From assembly GCF_023556315.2 (NCBI RefSeq), contig NZ_CP116221.1:3424001-3488000 (forward strand): a stretch of 64,000 nucleotides of DNA, in the 5' to 3' direction. The notes under the pieces were generated by a model, which was given only the letters and a program-made list of their open reading frames with translations, did not search any database and was not told the origin of the DNA. A program made the position numbers and the translations under genes. This stretch comes from Psychroserpens ponticola. GTDB lineage: Bacteria; Bacteroidota; Bacteroidia; Flavobacteriales; Flavobacteriaceae. Of the stretch, positions 51,763-62,000 are shown piece by piece; positions within the stretch are counted from its first letter, which is position 1, and every line of letters starts with the position of its first letter.

Positions 51763-51880
51763 GTCAGTTCGAGTGATTTTGAGATCCGAAAAATTGTATC
51801 GAGAACTAATTTAAAATAGAAATTCATATTCTCGATACAAATTTTACTCATTTTCAATCGTAAAATTCACTCGAATTGAC
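51763..51880. repeat. Nested inverted repeat sharing arms with 23735-23842
   Basis: Inner arms TTGTATCGAGAA (51794-51805) and TTCTCGATACAA (51829-51840) are a perfect 12-bp inverted pair; outer arms GTCAGTTCGAGTGA (51763-51776) and TCACTCGAATTGAC (51867-51880) match with one mismatch. The stretch 51647-51955 holds no gene; it contains this element and the half-element before it. Confidence 0.75.
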
Positions 51881-51955
51881 GAATTTCATCAAAATAAACA
51901 AGGGGTTCAATTAATAAAAAGTAATTATAATGCCTAAAATTTGTAATTTTAGTAC

Positions 51956-52735
51956 ATGCAAAATGAATTAAAAATTGCCTTAATACAATCTAATTTAGTT
52001 TGGGAAAACCCAGAACAGAATCGGCATAATTTTAGTGCAAAAATAGCATCTATTACACACCCAGTAGATATTATCATTTTACCAGAAATGTTTACTTCAG
52101 GTTTTACAATGAATGCAGATTCTGTCGCAGAAACCATGAATGGAAAAACCATCTCGTGGATGAAAAACCTTTCCAAAGAAAAAAATGCTGCAATTACTGG
52201 AAGCCTTATAATAAAAGAAGAGGGCTCTTATTATAATCGTTTAGTGTTTGTGTGTCCTAATGGTGAAATAGACACGTATAACAAGCGACATACATTTACT
52301 TTAGCTGGTGAAGATAAAGTTTATAAAGCTGGACAGCATAATAGTCTCATTGATTATAAAGGCTGGAAAATTAAACCGCTTGTTTGTTATGATTTACGTT
52401 TCCCTGTTTGGTCTAGAAATGTTGAAAATTATGACCTTATATTTTATGTTGCAAATTGGCCTAAAGTAAGAATTAATGCTTGGGATACTTTATTGCAAGC
52501 TCGTGCCATTGAAAACATGAGTTATTGCATTGGTGTAAATCGTGTTGGTTTAGATGCAAATAATTATGAATATTCTGGACATTCAGCAGCTTTTGATGTG
52601 CTTGGCAAACGATTGGATACTATACCATCTGATAAAGAAACTATTGAAATAGTAACTTTAGATAAAAAACATATCGAAACCTACAGAAACAAACTTGGGT
52701 TTTTAAATGATAAAGATGATTTTAATCTAGTTTGA
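51956..52735 (+). CDS. Omega-amidase (nitrilase superfamily)
   Basis: 259-residue nitrilase-family amidase. The E-K-C triad is visible: Glu in IILPEMFTSGF (about 42), Lys in NKRHTFTLAG (about 110) and Cys in KPLVCYDLRFPVW (about 146). It matches YafV-type omega-amidases, which hydrolyse alpha-ketoglutaramate and alpha-ketosuccinamate formed by glutamine-type transaminases. An aminotransferase gene of that type precedes it. Converges with the Ig-like lipoprotein gene, overlapping 14 bp. Confidence 0.9.
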   Translation: MQNELKIALIQSNLVWENPEQNRHNFSAKIASITHPVDIIILPEMFTSGFTMNADSVAETMNGKTISWMKNLSKEKNAAITGSLIIKEEGSYYNRLVFVCPNGEIDTYNKRHTFTLAGEDKVYKAGQHNSLIDYKGWKIKPLVCYDLRFPVWSRNVENYDLIFYVANWPKVRINAWDTLLQARAIENMSYCIGVNRVGLDANNYEYSGHSAAFDVLGKRLDTIPSDKETIEIVTLDKKHIETYRNKLGFLNDKDDFNLV

Positions 52736-54329
52736 AAATTTCTTCAGGATAATCCCAACCTGCTCTGCCTTCTACAATTCCAGAAGCATAACTCACACGT
52801 TCAGGCTGTTGTTGCAATAAGAAATTTCCGGAATCCCATTTTTGATTACCATTAGTATCATAAATAACACGAATATAATAATCATTTGGATCCAAATTTT
52901 TAAAATCGAACAAACGAGGTTCTGTTCCAAATTGCTCGTATTTCACCTCTCCTTTTTCAGTAGTAAGCTGAACAATAACTGGATACTCTGCATTTTCTAA
53001 TCGAACTCTTATATTGGTATAATCAGCTAAGGTTTTTGTTCGCAAGGCATAGTTTAACGTGTCATTTACATGACCAAAAAAATCTTCAAAAGTGTTGGGT
53101 AATATTTGAATATTGTAATTGTCAGACTCTTTCTTTTCAAACTTAAAATGACATCTATTCATAAGTTCATCAAAACTTGTCGTAAAAGGAACATTAATAG
53201 AATCTTTATCTAAAATAGTCACTTGCTTTTCATCAATATTCACAAAAGGCACAGTTCCTTCAAGGATAAAATCATCTGTAAAATTTATAATTCCAGATTG
53301 AACAGCTCTAATAATTAAAGAATCTCTTTCTATGTCTCTAAATTTATGTGTTAATGTATCAACAAACGTATTATTTCTAATAACGAATTGAGCAGAATCT
53401 ATTTCAATCTTTGGTTTATACCAATAATATAAAGTGTCTTTAGTTTTATCTTTTGTGATTCGTTTTTCAAAACCTTCAGGAACATCACCTAACAATTCAA
53501 TTGTCATATCTTGGTTGTCGCCATCATACCCAAAACCTATTTTCTGACCAGCTATTTGTTTTGGTCGCTTAGCATCAAACTCAAGAACTTCTTTAAATAA
53601 TTTTATAGTATAAGTCGAATCTGTTGGCACAGAAATTACATCTTCATAAAACCCTATTTTATCACTTTTTTGCTGAAACGTAAAGTTTCCATTTTCATCT
53701 TTAATCGCGATGAGTTTATATTGTCCTTCTTTAATATTATCAATACTAAAAGACGTTAAACTATCAAGTGTATTTGTAATGTATTTTGGTTTCTGTTTAT
53801 ACACAGTAGAATCTGTATAAGTTGAATCTAATTCGTATAACATAACTGAAACAAAGGTGTCAGGTTTTAATTTTTCGGCATCCATAATAGTCCCTTTTAC
53901 AGATAATGAATCAATCACATCTCCAGTAGAAAACACATACCTATAATATTCATAAGGATTTTCTTCATTATTATCAACGATACTCTGTCCAAAATTGAAA
54001 GCGTAAGTCGTATTATCTTCAAGAGTATCATTAATAATAATCTTAATATACTTACTTGCACTACCTAGAGGTGTTACTGTTGGTTCGGTATCCATTGGAG
54101 GAGAAATTATAAGTTGCTTTTGCAAATTTTTCACCTTTATGTACTCATTAAAATAAATGCGTATTTCATTTCCTTTAAAATTAGTAGAGAAATTTTCTGG
54201 AACCTCTTTAGTAATTAATGGTGCATCAATATCTTTTTCACCACCAGAAGGTCTACCTCTATTAGCACACGTGTAAAGCAAATTTATGCTTAACACTAAA
54301 ACTAAAATCTTAAACCATTTTATTCGCAT
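52722..54329 (-). CDS. Ig-like (Big_5) domain lipoprotein
   Basis: 535 residues. The lipobox NLLYTCANRG (Cys about 21), a conserved GGEKDIDAPLI segment, then a Big_5-type Ig-like domain (about 45-130: IRIYFNEYIKVKN) and mostly beta repeats to the C-terminus (YDTNGNQKWDSGNF near the end). This is a conserved Bacteroidota lipoprotein family of unknown function, likely at the outer membrane. Confidence 0.85.
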   Translation of the reverse strand: MRIKWFKILVLVLSINLLYTCANRGRPSGGEKDIDAPLITKEVPENFSTNFKGNEIRIYFNEYIKVKNLQKQLIISPPMDTEPTVTPLGSASKYIKIIINDTLEDNTTYAFNFGQSIVDNNEENPYEYYRYVFSTGDVIDSLSVKGTIMDAEKLKPDTFVSVMLYELDSTYTDSTVYKQKPKYITNTLDSLTSFSIDNIKEGQYKLIAIKDENGNFTFQQKSDKIGFYEDVISVPTDSTYTIKLFKEVLEFDAKRPKQIAGQKIGFGYDGDNQDMTIELLGDVPEGFEKRITKDKTKDTLYYWYKPKIEIDSAQFVIRNNTFVDTLTHKFRDIERDSLIIRAVQSGIINFTDDFILEGTVPFVNIDEKQVTILDKDSINVPFTTSFDELMNRCHFKFEKKESDNYNIQILPNTFEDFFGHVNDTLNYALRTKTLADYTNIRVRLENAEYPVIVQLTTEKGEVKYEQFGTEPRLFDFKNLDPNDYYIRVIYDTNGNQKWDSGNFLLQQQPERVSYASGIVEGRAGWDYPEEIFKLD

Positions 54330-54419
54330 TGTAAATTCTAAATTTTGAACAAATTAACAACTATTTCAACCATAGTCAAAACAATTAACGTGCTTTTGAC
54401 ACTCAACTAAAGTTAATAG

Positions 54420-55100
54420 CTAATCGGTTATCGCCATTGTAGCTATACTTAGTTTTAACCCTTCAATTTCAAAAAGTGCATTAGCACACGCTTCTATTGT
54501 TGCTCCAGTTGTGATTATATCATCAACTAATAATATGTGCTTGTGTTTCAAAGTCTCGTAATCAGAAATAGTGAAATTTTCATCAATATTAGAACTCCGT
54601 TTGAGTCGATCTTTAAATACCTGTGTTTTTGTTGCTGATGCTTTTATTAATGTCTCAGAATTATAATCTGCCTCTAAAGCTTTAGCCAAAGCTCTACCAA
54701 ATTTATCAACCTGATTATATCCTCTTTGCTTTTGTTTTGTTTTGTGCAACGGAACAGGTACAACAGCATCTATAGCTTTATAAGCCTCATGATTTTTAAG
54801 CACTTCCCCTAACCATTCGCCTAAAAACTCACCTATAACTTCATGACCACGATATTTTAAATTGTGCATGAGTTGTTGTACAATTCCTTTTTTGGAAAAA
54901 TGTAAAAGTGCTGTTGCTTGTTCAAGTTTAATGCGACCATACATCATTTTGTGAACAGCATTAGACATATCAACATGAAAATTTGTTAAAGGCAATTGGT
55001 GTCTACAAGCTGTACAAATATGAAGTTCATTGTCTGTCAAATGATTTTGACAAGCCAAACAAACCTTCGGAAAAAACAAGTTTAACAAATTTATTACCAT
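54420..55100 (-). CDS. comF: ComF family protein
   Basis: 226 residues. Zinc-ribbon Cys pairs CLACQ and CTACR near residues 15-35, then a phosphoribosyltransferase domain with PRPP loop ILLVDDIITTGATIEAC (about 188-204). ComF proteins take part in DNA uptake in naturally competent bacteria, with a PRTase-like biochemical role not settled. Single gene divergent to the coiled-coil gene. Confidence 0.92.
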   Translation of the reverse strand: MVINLLNLFFPKVCLACQNHLTDNELHICTACRHQLPLTNFHVDMSNAVHKMMYGRIKLEQATALLHFSKKGIVQQLMHNLKYRGHEVIGEFLGEWLGEVLKNHEAYKAIDAVVPVPLHKTKQKQRGYNQVDKFGRALAKALEADYNSETLIKASATKTQVFKDRLKRSSNIDENFTISDYETLKHKHILLVDDIITTGATIEACANALFEIEGLKLSIATMAITD

Positions 55101-55169
55101 TTCATCGATTAAAATAAATTATCGCGATCATATTCTCTAGTTTCGCAAAGTAAAATAACAAAATTAATA

Positions 55170-56054
55170 ATGATAGTTAACCCTCAATTATTTAACTATA
55201 GATTAATTATTGGTTCATTAATAGTTGCAGTTACAATTTTAGGCGTTTTTAGTTATACTAATTATCAATCCATTAGTGCGCATCAACAATTTTTAGAACA
55301 AGAAAAGAAACTCGTTGAAAATGAGTTATCACAAATGATAACAAGATACGATGACGTTTCAATTTCAAATGATTTAATCGCTTCACAACTTGAAGTTGCT
55401 AAAAAGGATACTGAACTCGTTTTAGATTCTCTTAGCATGCTACGAAGTGATCTTTCTGTTATTTCACGATTTAAACAACAACTTCATGGTATAAAGCTAA
55501 AGAATAAAACGTTATTCAGTGCTATCGATTCTCTAGATTTGGCTAACCAAAACCTTAAAGAAGAAAATATTGTTGCACATAATGAATTGGTAAAACAGCG
55601 TAGAGCTAACAATTCCTTATTAGAAGCTAATAACCACCTAAATAGAAGTTTAGAAAAAGGCGCATTACTAACAGCAAATTCATTTAAAGCTAAATCTTAC
55701 ACGAAAATCCTTGGCAAAAAACAAGCATCTAATAAAGCAAAAAAAGTAGATAATATTGAAGTATGTTTCACGCTTGCCGAAAATTCTTTAACCAAACAAG
55801 GAGAAAAAGATATATACATTCAAATTGTCAATCCGCAAAATAATGTTGTAGCAGATAAAGGTGCCATAAATTTTGGTAACACATCATTAATTTACAGTTC
55901 AAAAACAACTATAGATTACAATAATGAAGTTCTAGATATTTGTTTAGACATTGAAGCAGATGTAGATGAAAAACCACTCACTGCTGGCACGTATTTTATT
56001 ACTATTTTTAATAAAGATCGTAAATTAGGAAATACGCAAGTAAAATTAAATTAA
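55170..56054 (+). CDS. Membrane-anchored coiled-coil protein, conserved in Flavobacteriia
   Basis: 294 residues. A membrane helix (about 12-29), a long coiled coil (about 38-165), and a C-terminal beta-rich domain (about 193-294: IEVCFTLAENSLTKQGEKDIYI). Relatives are sometimes labelled as chromosome partitioning, but no ParA or ParB motif is present and I do not support that name. Periplasmic or cytoplasmic orientation is unclear. A terminator-promoter pair lies between it and glyS. Confidence 0.7.
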   Translation: MIVNPQLFNYRLIIGSLIVAVTILGVFSYTNYQSISAHQQFLEQEKKLVENELSQMITRYDDVSISNDLIASQLEVAKKDTELVLDSLSMLRSDLSVISRFKQQLHGIKLKNKTLFSAIDSLDLANQNLKEENIVAHNELVKQRRANNSLLEANNHLNRSLEKGALLTANSFKAKSYTKILGKKQASNKAKKVDNIEVCFTLAENSLTKQGEKDIYIQIVNPQNNVVADKGAINFGNTSLIYSSKTTIDYNNEVLDICLDIEADVDEKPLTAGTYFITIFNKDRKLGNTQVKLN

Positions 56055-56074
56055 ACATCATAACATAATTTATT

Positions 56075-56106
56075 AAAAACCGCTCTGTAAATTGGAGCGG
56101 TTTTTT
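56075..56106 (+). terminator. Terminator overlapping the glyS promoter
   Basis: Stem AAAAACCGCTC / GAGCGGTTTTT (11 bp) with a nine-base loop and a T run; the TA of the downstream promoter element begins at the last T of the tail. Confidence 0.8.
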
Positions 56107-56113
56107 ATTTTTG
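56106..56113 (+). promoter_or_regulatory. TAnnTTTG promoter element of glyS
   Basis: TATTTTTG ends four bases before the ATG at 56118; the transcript would be leaderless. Confidence 0.55.
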
Positions 56114-56117
56114 CATC

Positions 56118-57659
56118 ATGGCAAACGACGATCAATTTAAAAAAGTAATCTCTCATGCAAAAGAGTATGGTTACGTATTTCAAAGTAGTGAAATCTACGA
56201 TGGATTAAGTGCAGTTTATGATTATGCTCAAAATGGAGCAGAACTCAAAAAAAACATTCGTGATTACTGGTGGAAAGCCATGGTTCAAATGAATGATAAT
56301 ATTGTAGGTATTGATGCTGCAATTTTTATGCATCCAACAACCTGGAAAGCTTCAGGACACGTAGATGCGTTTAGTGATCCACTTATTGATAATAAGGATT
56401 CTAAAAAACGATATCGTGCAGATGTTTTAGTAGAAGACTATTGTGCTAAGATTGAAACCAAAATTGAAAAAGAAGTTAAAAAAGCTGAAAAACGTTTTGG
56501 AGACTCTTTTAATAAAGAAGAATTTGTAAGCACGAACGGAAGAGTTCTCGGTTATCAAGAAAAAATAGATACCATCCTTAAACGACTTGGGCAATCGCTT
56601 GAAAAAGAAGATTTAGCAGATGTAAAAGCTTTAATTGAAGAATTAGAAATTGCAGATCCTTTATCTGGTTCTAGAAACTGGACAGATGTAAAGCAGTTTA
56701 ATTTAATGTTTGGCACAAAATTAGGTGCCAGTGCTGAAACTGCGATGGACTTATACCTACGTCCTGAAACTGCTCAAGGTATTTTTGTTAACTTTTTGAA
56801 TGTTCAAAAAACTGGACGCATGAAAATTCCGTTTGGAATTGCCCAAACTGGTAAAGCCTTCAGAAATGAAATCGTTGCAAGGCAATTTATTTTTAGAATG
56901 CGTGAGTTTGAACAAATGGAAATGCAATTCTTTATCAAACCTGGTACTCAAAAAGAATGGTTTGATCATTGGAAAGCATACAGAATGAAATGGCACTTAT
57001 CTCTAGGAATGGGAAGCGACAACTATCGTTTTCATGACCACGAAAAACTAGCTCATTATGCTGATGCTGCCACAGATATTGAATTCAAATTTCCATTTGG
57101 TTTTAAAGAATTAGAAGGGATTCACTCACGTACTGACTTCGATTTAAAACAGCATGAAGAATTCTCAGGTAAAAAATTACAATATTTCGACCATGAAGAT
57201 AATGCGAGTTACACACCTTATGTTTTAGAAACATCAATTGGACTTGATCGCATGTTTTTAGCTGTATTCTCAAATTCTTTAGAAGATGAAACTCTAGAAG
57301 ATGGAAGTGTAAGAACTGTTTTAAAGCTACCTGCTGTTTTAGCTCCAACTAAAGCTGCTATTTTTCCATTAGTAAAAAAAGATGGTTTACCTGAAGTTGC
57401 GAAACAAATTGTAGAAGATTTAAAATGGGATTTTAATGTGTTTTACGACGAAAAAGATGCTGTTGGAAAACGTTACAGACGTCAAGATGCTAACGGAACT
57501 CCATTTTGCATTACTGTAGATCACGATACTTTAGAAGACAACACAGTTACCATTCGTCATAGAGATACGATGGAACAACAACGTGTTAAGATTGAAGATT
57601 TAAGAGACATCATAAAAAAAGAGGTAGATGTAAAGCATTGGCTTCAGAAAATGGTCTAA
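56118..57659 (+). CDS. glyS: Glycine--tRNA ligase (alpha2 type)
   Basis: 513-residue class II synthetase for tRNA-Gly, dimeric (eukaryote-like) type. Motif 2 is FRNEIVARQFIFRMREFEQ, motif 3 ETSIGLDRMFLAV, and the glycine-site RPETAQGIFVNF (about 216-227) is present; GRVLGYQEKI lies in an inserted domain. The C-terminal anticodon-binding domain carries KRYRRQDANGTPFCITVD. Leaderless transcript likely, with a terminator after the gene. Confidence 0.97.
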   Translation: MANDDQFKKVISHAKEYGYVFQSSEIYDGLSAVYDYAQNGAELKKNIRDYWWKAMVQMNDNIVGIDAAIFMHPTTWKASGHVDAFSDPLIDNKDSKKRYRADVLVEDYCAKIETKIEKEVKKAEKRFGDSFNKEEFVSTNGRVLGYQEKIDTILKRLGQSLEKEDLADVKALIEELEIADPLSGSRNWTDVKQFNLMFGTKLGASAETAMDLYLRPETAQGIFVNFLNVQKTGRMKIPFGIAQTGKAFRNEIVARQFIFRMREFEQMEMQFFIKPGTQKEWFDHWKAYRMKWHLSLGMGSDNYRFHDHEKLAHYADAATDIEFKFPFGFKELEGIHSRTDFDLKQHEEFSGKKLQYFDHEDNASYTPYVLETSIGLDRMFLAVFSNSLEDETLEDGSVRTVLKLPAVLAPTKAAIFPLVKKDGLPEVAKQIVEDLKWDFNVFYDEKDAVGKRYRRQDANGTPFCITVDHDTLEDNTVTIRHRDTMEQQRVKIEDLRDIIKKEVDVKHWLQKMV

Positions 57660-57670
57660 CAAATAGAGAA

Positions 57671-57697
57671 TGTCACCTTGAGCGCAGTCGAAAGGTC
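57671..57697. repeat. Intergenic copy of the GAGCGCAG repeat
   Basis: Plus-strand CACCTTGAGCGCAGTCGAAA, 11 bp after the glyS stop, related to two copies inside leuS and one at 33531-33556. Confidence 0.8.
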
Positions 57698-57707
57698 TTA
57701 TTAAAAC

Positions 57708-57743
57708 AAAAACTCTTAAGCTTCAAACCTTAGGAGTTTTTTA
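57708..57743 (+). terminator. Intrinsic terminator after glyS
   Basis: Stem AAAAACTCTTAAG / CTTAGGAGTTTTT (one G-U) with an eight-base loop and a T-rich tail. Confidence 0.75.
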
Positions 57744-57781
57744 TTAAAAATAGGCCTTCAGCTGAACTATTCCTGTGTCTA
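57743..57781. repeat. Direct repeat copy A: 3'-end remnant of the outer-membrane protein gene
   Basis: 57743-57767 is identical to 59036-59060 over 25 bp, with weaker identity for about ten more bases. Read on the minus strand it encodes TGIVQLKAYF plus stop, matching the C-terminus TGTVQLKAYF of the gene at 59037-62447. It abuts the stop codon of the LRR gene between the two copies. Confidence 0.8.
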
Positions 57782-58972
57782 TAATTTAAGAAACTTCAAA
57801 GTTTTAGTTCTCGAATCAACAGTCGTTAATGAAATGAAATAAACTCCTGGTGTCAAATTTTCGACATTGACATTCACTTCTCTATTATTGATTTCTTTTT
57901 GTATCACTTTTTCACCTGTAACCGCAAAAACATCAATGTTTTTAATATTGTGCTTACTTTCTAAGATTAAATTCTCTTTAACTGGATTAAATTTCAAGAC
58001 AATGTTTTCGATTAAAAATGAGTCGATAGATAATACTGAACAATCTTCTACAAACTGAGTTTGAGCAGGAATCAAAGTAAAATTATCGTTTGCAAACTCG
58101 ATATCATCAACACAAATTAAATCTAAATTTAGGCTACCAAAAAATGCATCGATACCTGAGACACTAGACAAACCTCCAATTGTAAAATCTACTGAACAGT
58201 TTTGGTTTGGTGCTAAAGCCTGATTGTTTCCATTTTGAATATTAATAGTATTTAATACAGGACAATTTCTCGATTTTAAGGAACATAATTGATTATTGTT
58301 AGAAAAATCTACATCTGAAAAATTATTAAAGCCAATATCAACTATTTTTAAATTTAGGAATAATGAAAAATCAAAGTTATCTATCCCTATATTTCTCATT
58401 TCTATTGATTCTAACAAGATATTATTAGAAAGGTCCAAATTATTATTAATACTAGTAAGGTTTATTATTGATAAAGCCAATAAATTTAGATTATTAGTAA
58501 CATCGATTGTGTTAATATTTGTACCGCTAATATCCAGAAACTCTAAATTACTATGCTGCGTAACATCAATATCACTAATAGAAGTATAACCTAAGCTAAT
58601 AAAACTCAATTCTAAATTAGCAGAAATATCAATTTCGCTCAAATCAGTAAATTGAAGATTAATTTGCTCCAATTGTGTATTACTGGATAAATCTACGCTT
58701 GCAATTGGATTATTAAAACAAACTAATCGTTCCAAATTAATAAATGCTTCAATTCCAACTATACTACTAATGTTTTGATTAAAAGCGCTTATAGCTGTAG
58801 TCGTTAATGCTTCAGAAACCTGAATTTCACCATCGCTATTGGAATCTATTACTGGATTATGGTTTAATAATGCTGTTTTAAAATTTGGATCTGGAATGCT
58901 CACAATTTGACCAATTGAAATTTGAATATTAAGAAGAATCAAGAAGAAAAATAAAATAGAAGCTCTAGACAT
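57779..58972 (-). CDS. Leucine-rich repeat protein with T9SS type A-like C-terminus
   Basis: 397 residues. Signal peptide ends IQISIGQ (about 22), then IPDPNFKTALLNHNPVIDSN (the same PD.NF..AL opening as the other LRR proteins), an EF-hand-like DSNSDGEIQ, LRRs of about 21 residues (about 75-260), a closing block ending EDC, and a C-terminal T9SS-type domain (ENIVLKFNPVKENLIL, LTPGVYFISL). The KxNPV motif is a diverged form of YPNP. The gene is framed by a direct repeat of the flanking OMP gene's end. Confidence 0.85.
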   Translation of the reverse strand: MSRASILFFFLILLNIQISIGQIVSIPDPNFKTALLNHNPVIDSNSDGEIQVSEALTTTAISAFNQNISSIVGIEAFINLERLVCFNNPIASVDLSSNTQLEQINLQFTDLSEIDISANLELSFISLGYTSISDIDVTQHSNLEFLDISGTNINTIDVTNNLNLLALSIINLTSINNNLDLSNNILLESIEMRNIGIDNFDFSLFLNLKIVDIGFNNFSDVDFSNNNQLCSLKSRNCPVLNTINIQNGNNQALAPNQNCSVDFTIGGLSSVSGIDAFFGSLNLDLICVDDIEFANDNFTLIPAQTQFVEDCSVLSIDSFLIENIVLKFNPVKENLILESKHNIKNIDVFAVTGEKVIQKEINNREVNVNVENLTPGVYFISLTTVDSRTKTLKFLKL

Positions 58973-59035
58973 ATTAGAATAATTATATTTTCAAATATAC
59001 TTCTATTAAAATTATTAAATTCTTTAAATAAACGA

Positions 59036-59072
59036 ATTAAAAATAGGCCTTCAGCTGAACCGTTCCAGTATG
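59036..59072. repeat. Direct repeat copy B: 3' end of the outer-membrane protein gene
   Basis: The intact copy containing the stop codon (59037-59039) and the last codons VQLKAYF of the large outer-membrane protein. Confidence 0.8.
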
Positions 59073-62000
59073 AATCGTTTTACTAGTCTCAGTTTTTCTT
59101 CCGAAATAATTCAAGTTCAAATCCAAAAACTTAGTCAGTTTTTTTTGAGCTAATAAACTCCATGTAAAGTTATTTCCTGGTTGTAAACCTTCTAAAATTT
59201 GATAAGCAACTGGTGTATTTGGATTGCCATTATATGCATTCTTGAAATAATTGACTTCTCCTGTTAAGGCTATTTTTTCAGCATTATTATATGTAAATGA
59301 TAGTCCGAAATTATTCTGCAACAAACCTTCTTTGTCACCAATAATATTGTCTTTAGTTGTATATTGATAGAACACATCGAAACTAGCATTTTCATTAAAA
59401 ATATACGACAATTTTGGTTCAAAACGTTTTTGGTTTAACTCGTAATTACGAGATACAAAATTCTCATTCGTACTTTCATTAAATTCAAGACTAGATTCAA
59501 AATTAATCAGCCAACTTGTTGCAAATTTATGATTAAACTGAAGTTGATGACTCTGTAATTTATTTTCCTGAAATCCGGTTGATAATACGGAACGACTGGT
59601 GTTATTTAAAAACGTATATGATGTTGTATATCTCTGTTTGCCTCGATTAAAAAATAGCACATTTCTAACACTTTTATTAAGTGCCAATTGATTCTCATCG
59701 TCTGAAGAAAACGGATTTAAATCGAATGTGTTTTCTTGTCTTTCGTCTTTTCTGTCTATTAAATACGAGGTTTGATTATAAAAATGAGACCAGAATTTTT
59801 TAGTTTTATGTTCTGACATTGACCATTGTTGTGGATTAAAAATTAAGGTCTGGCTTAATCTGTTTTGATGTGTTCTCACAAAGACTTGATTTGGAAGTAA
59901 TACACGAATAAAACTGCCTTCATCCGCGAACTGAGCCAATTCAAATTCATCAAGTTCTTGTATGCCATTTTCGTTATAATCGATCCAAGTATAAGCACCT
60001 TGACCTGGTTCAACTTCCACATATGTAAAGTCTTGTCGTGGTAGTGTTCCAGAATTGGTTTCAAAAACAGTATTCCAGATCATTAAATTATTGAACAACT
60101 TCTGATTAAAATTTAATCTTGAATTTAATGATTGGTCATCTTCTAAATCAGGATCTTCTTGTTTCAATCGTCTGTAATTTGCGAAAACAGCTAAATCGGT
60201 ATTTTTATTTTTTATAATTCGAGATTTTAAATAGTAAGTATTAGAACTGTTGACTTTTTCAATACGATTCAATCGCAAACTATCATTAATTCTCCTTTTA
60301 TAACCCACTTCAACAAACACTTTTGTGCTATCTCCAATTCCTGTAAAGACTTCATAAGATGTAAAACGCTGACTTAAATTTGTTAGTGAATCGTTAGATT
60401 TTAGACGTTGTTCATTATCTTCCATTGCCAACTTTACACCAACCCATTGTTTGTTAAAATTATAAACGACGCGGTTAAAAGAGCGTAAAAATGTAGATTG
60501 AGACGCAGTACTACTATTTTTTAAAAAACTAGATGTTGTATAAATATTAAATTGTTTTAATCTAAGATTTGCCAAAAGATTATGACGATTACCATTAAAG
60601 TTTTTAGAGAAATTCAAATGCTCAAATTTGTAATTAGCAATTCCTTTTTCTGGATGAATAAGCTCTAAACCTGAAGACAATAAACTCTGATTCCCTAGAG
60701 GGTCTTTCAAATTCCAATCCCGATTAAATTCAGGTCTGTACAAACGTTCAATGGTTCTAAAATCTTTCTGAATGATATCTACGTCAGCATAAGCACTCAA
60801 ATTCCACAAGCTATCTGTTTTTATAACTTGTTGTCTTACAGTTAACTTTCCGGCAAATCCATCATTATTACCATCATCAACATCTGAAAATAAGTTCAAA
60901 TCATTTCTACTTCCTGCTATTTCAAATAAAACATCTGTTTTTTCAGTTGGTTTATAGGTTCCGTTAACCACAGCAACTTGCAATTTCACTGGAGCAATCA
61001 ATTGTACTATTGGCTCATAACTTCCTTGAGGCATACCTCCTATTGGTGGTACATATTCAAAAATATTGCTAATGGCATTGCTATTCACGATGATGTAGTT
61101 TCCCTGATTAATTCCTACTTGAGTAAATCGAACGCTAAACAATTCATCTTCTGGGTTGTTAGAAAACACAAAGATTTCTTCTCCTCCAACGAGGTCTTTT
61201 CGATATAAAATACGGTTCTCATCAAAGGACTCAGACACATCAGAAGGTGCAACCATCAACGTTTGGTCGTCACCTGCTTGAGCTAAAATACCAACTTGCT
61301 CAGAAGACAAATTTTGTTGTAAGGGTTGATTTTTTGAATCTACTTCAGAATATACAGATACACCTAATTTTAATTTTTCAGTTTCATAATTTCCACCTCC
61401 AAAAACAGTAAATCGGGAAAAATTGCGTTCACTAAATTGATAATCGACAGTAATACGCATTTCGGAAGTGATAGGAAATGTGGAATTGAAAATAATCTCA
61501 CCAGCATTATAATCGATGATATAGTCTTTATTTTCACCACGCTCAATTGCAATTCCATTTACGTAAACGGTTTCACTTCCAGAGACAATTAGCACAAATA
61601 ATTCACTATTTGGACCACGCAACTTATAAGGGCCTTGATTCCCTTCTTGAGCTGCAAACTGACTACTTGTAAACTGACCTCTCACCAAAGCTCCTGCAGC
61701 AAATATGTTGGTTTCAGATTCCTCTTTATCAAAATCTACATTAACTAATAAACCTTGTACACGCTTTGTAAATGATGCAAAATAACTGGTATCATTTATT
61801 AAATCGATATCTCCTGCTCTAATATTCCAAGAATCGCTAAAAAGTTCAATAAACACCTGATCAAATTCATCTAATCTCTGAGAATAGCCACTTTCTTGTA
61901 ACGGAATATTCGCATCTTGAATTGAGGCTCTCAACGATACTTTATCACTTAATTTTCCGGAAATTTGTAAATCCAATTCACTATTCAATACTGAATTTTG

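Noticed and set aside
55170-56054. ParA-type chromosome partitioning protein
   Set aside because: No deviant Walker A motif; the protein is a membrane-anchored coiled coil with a beta-rich end.
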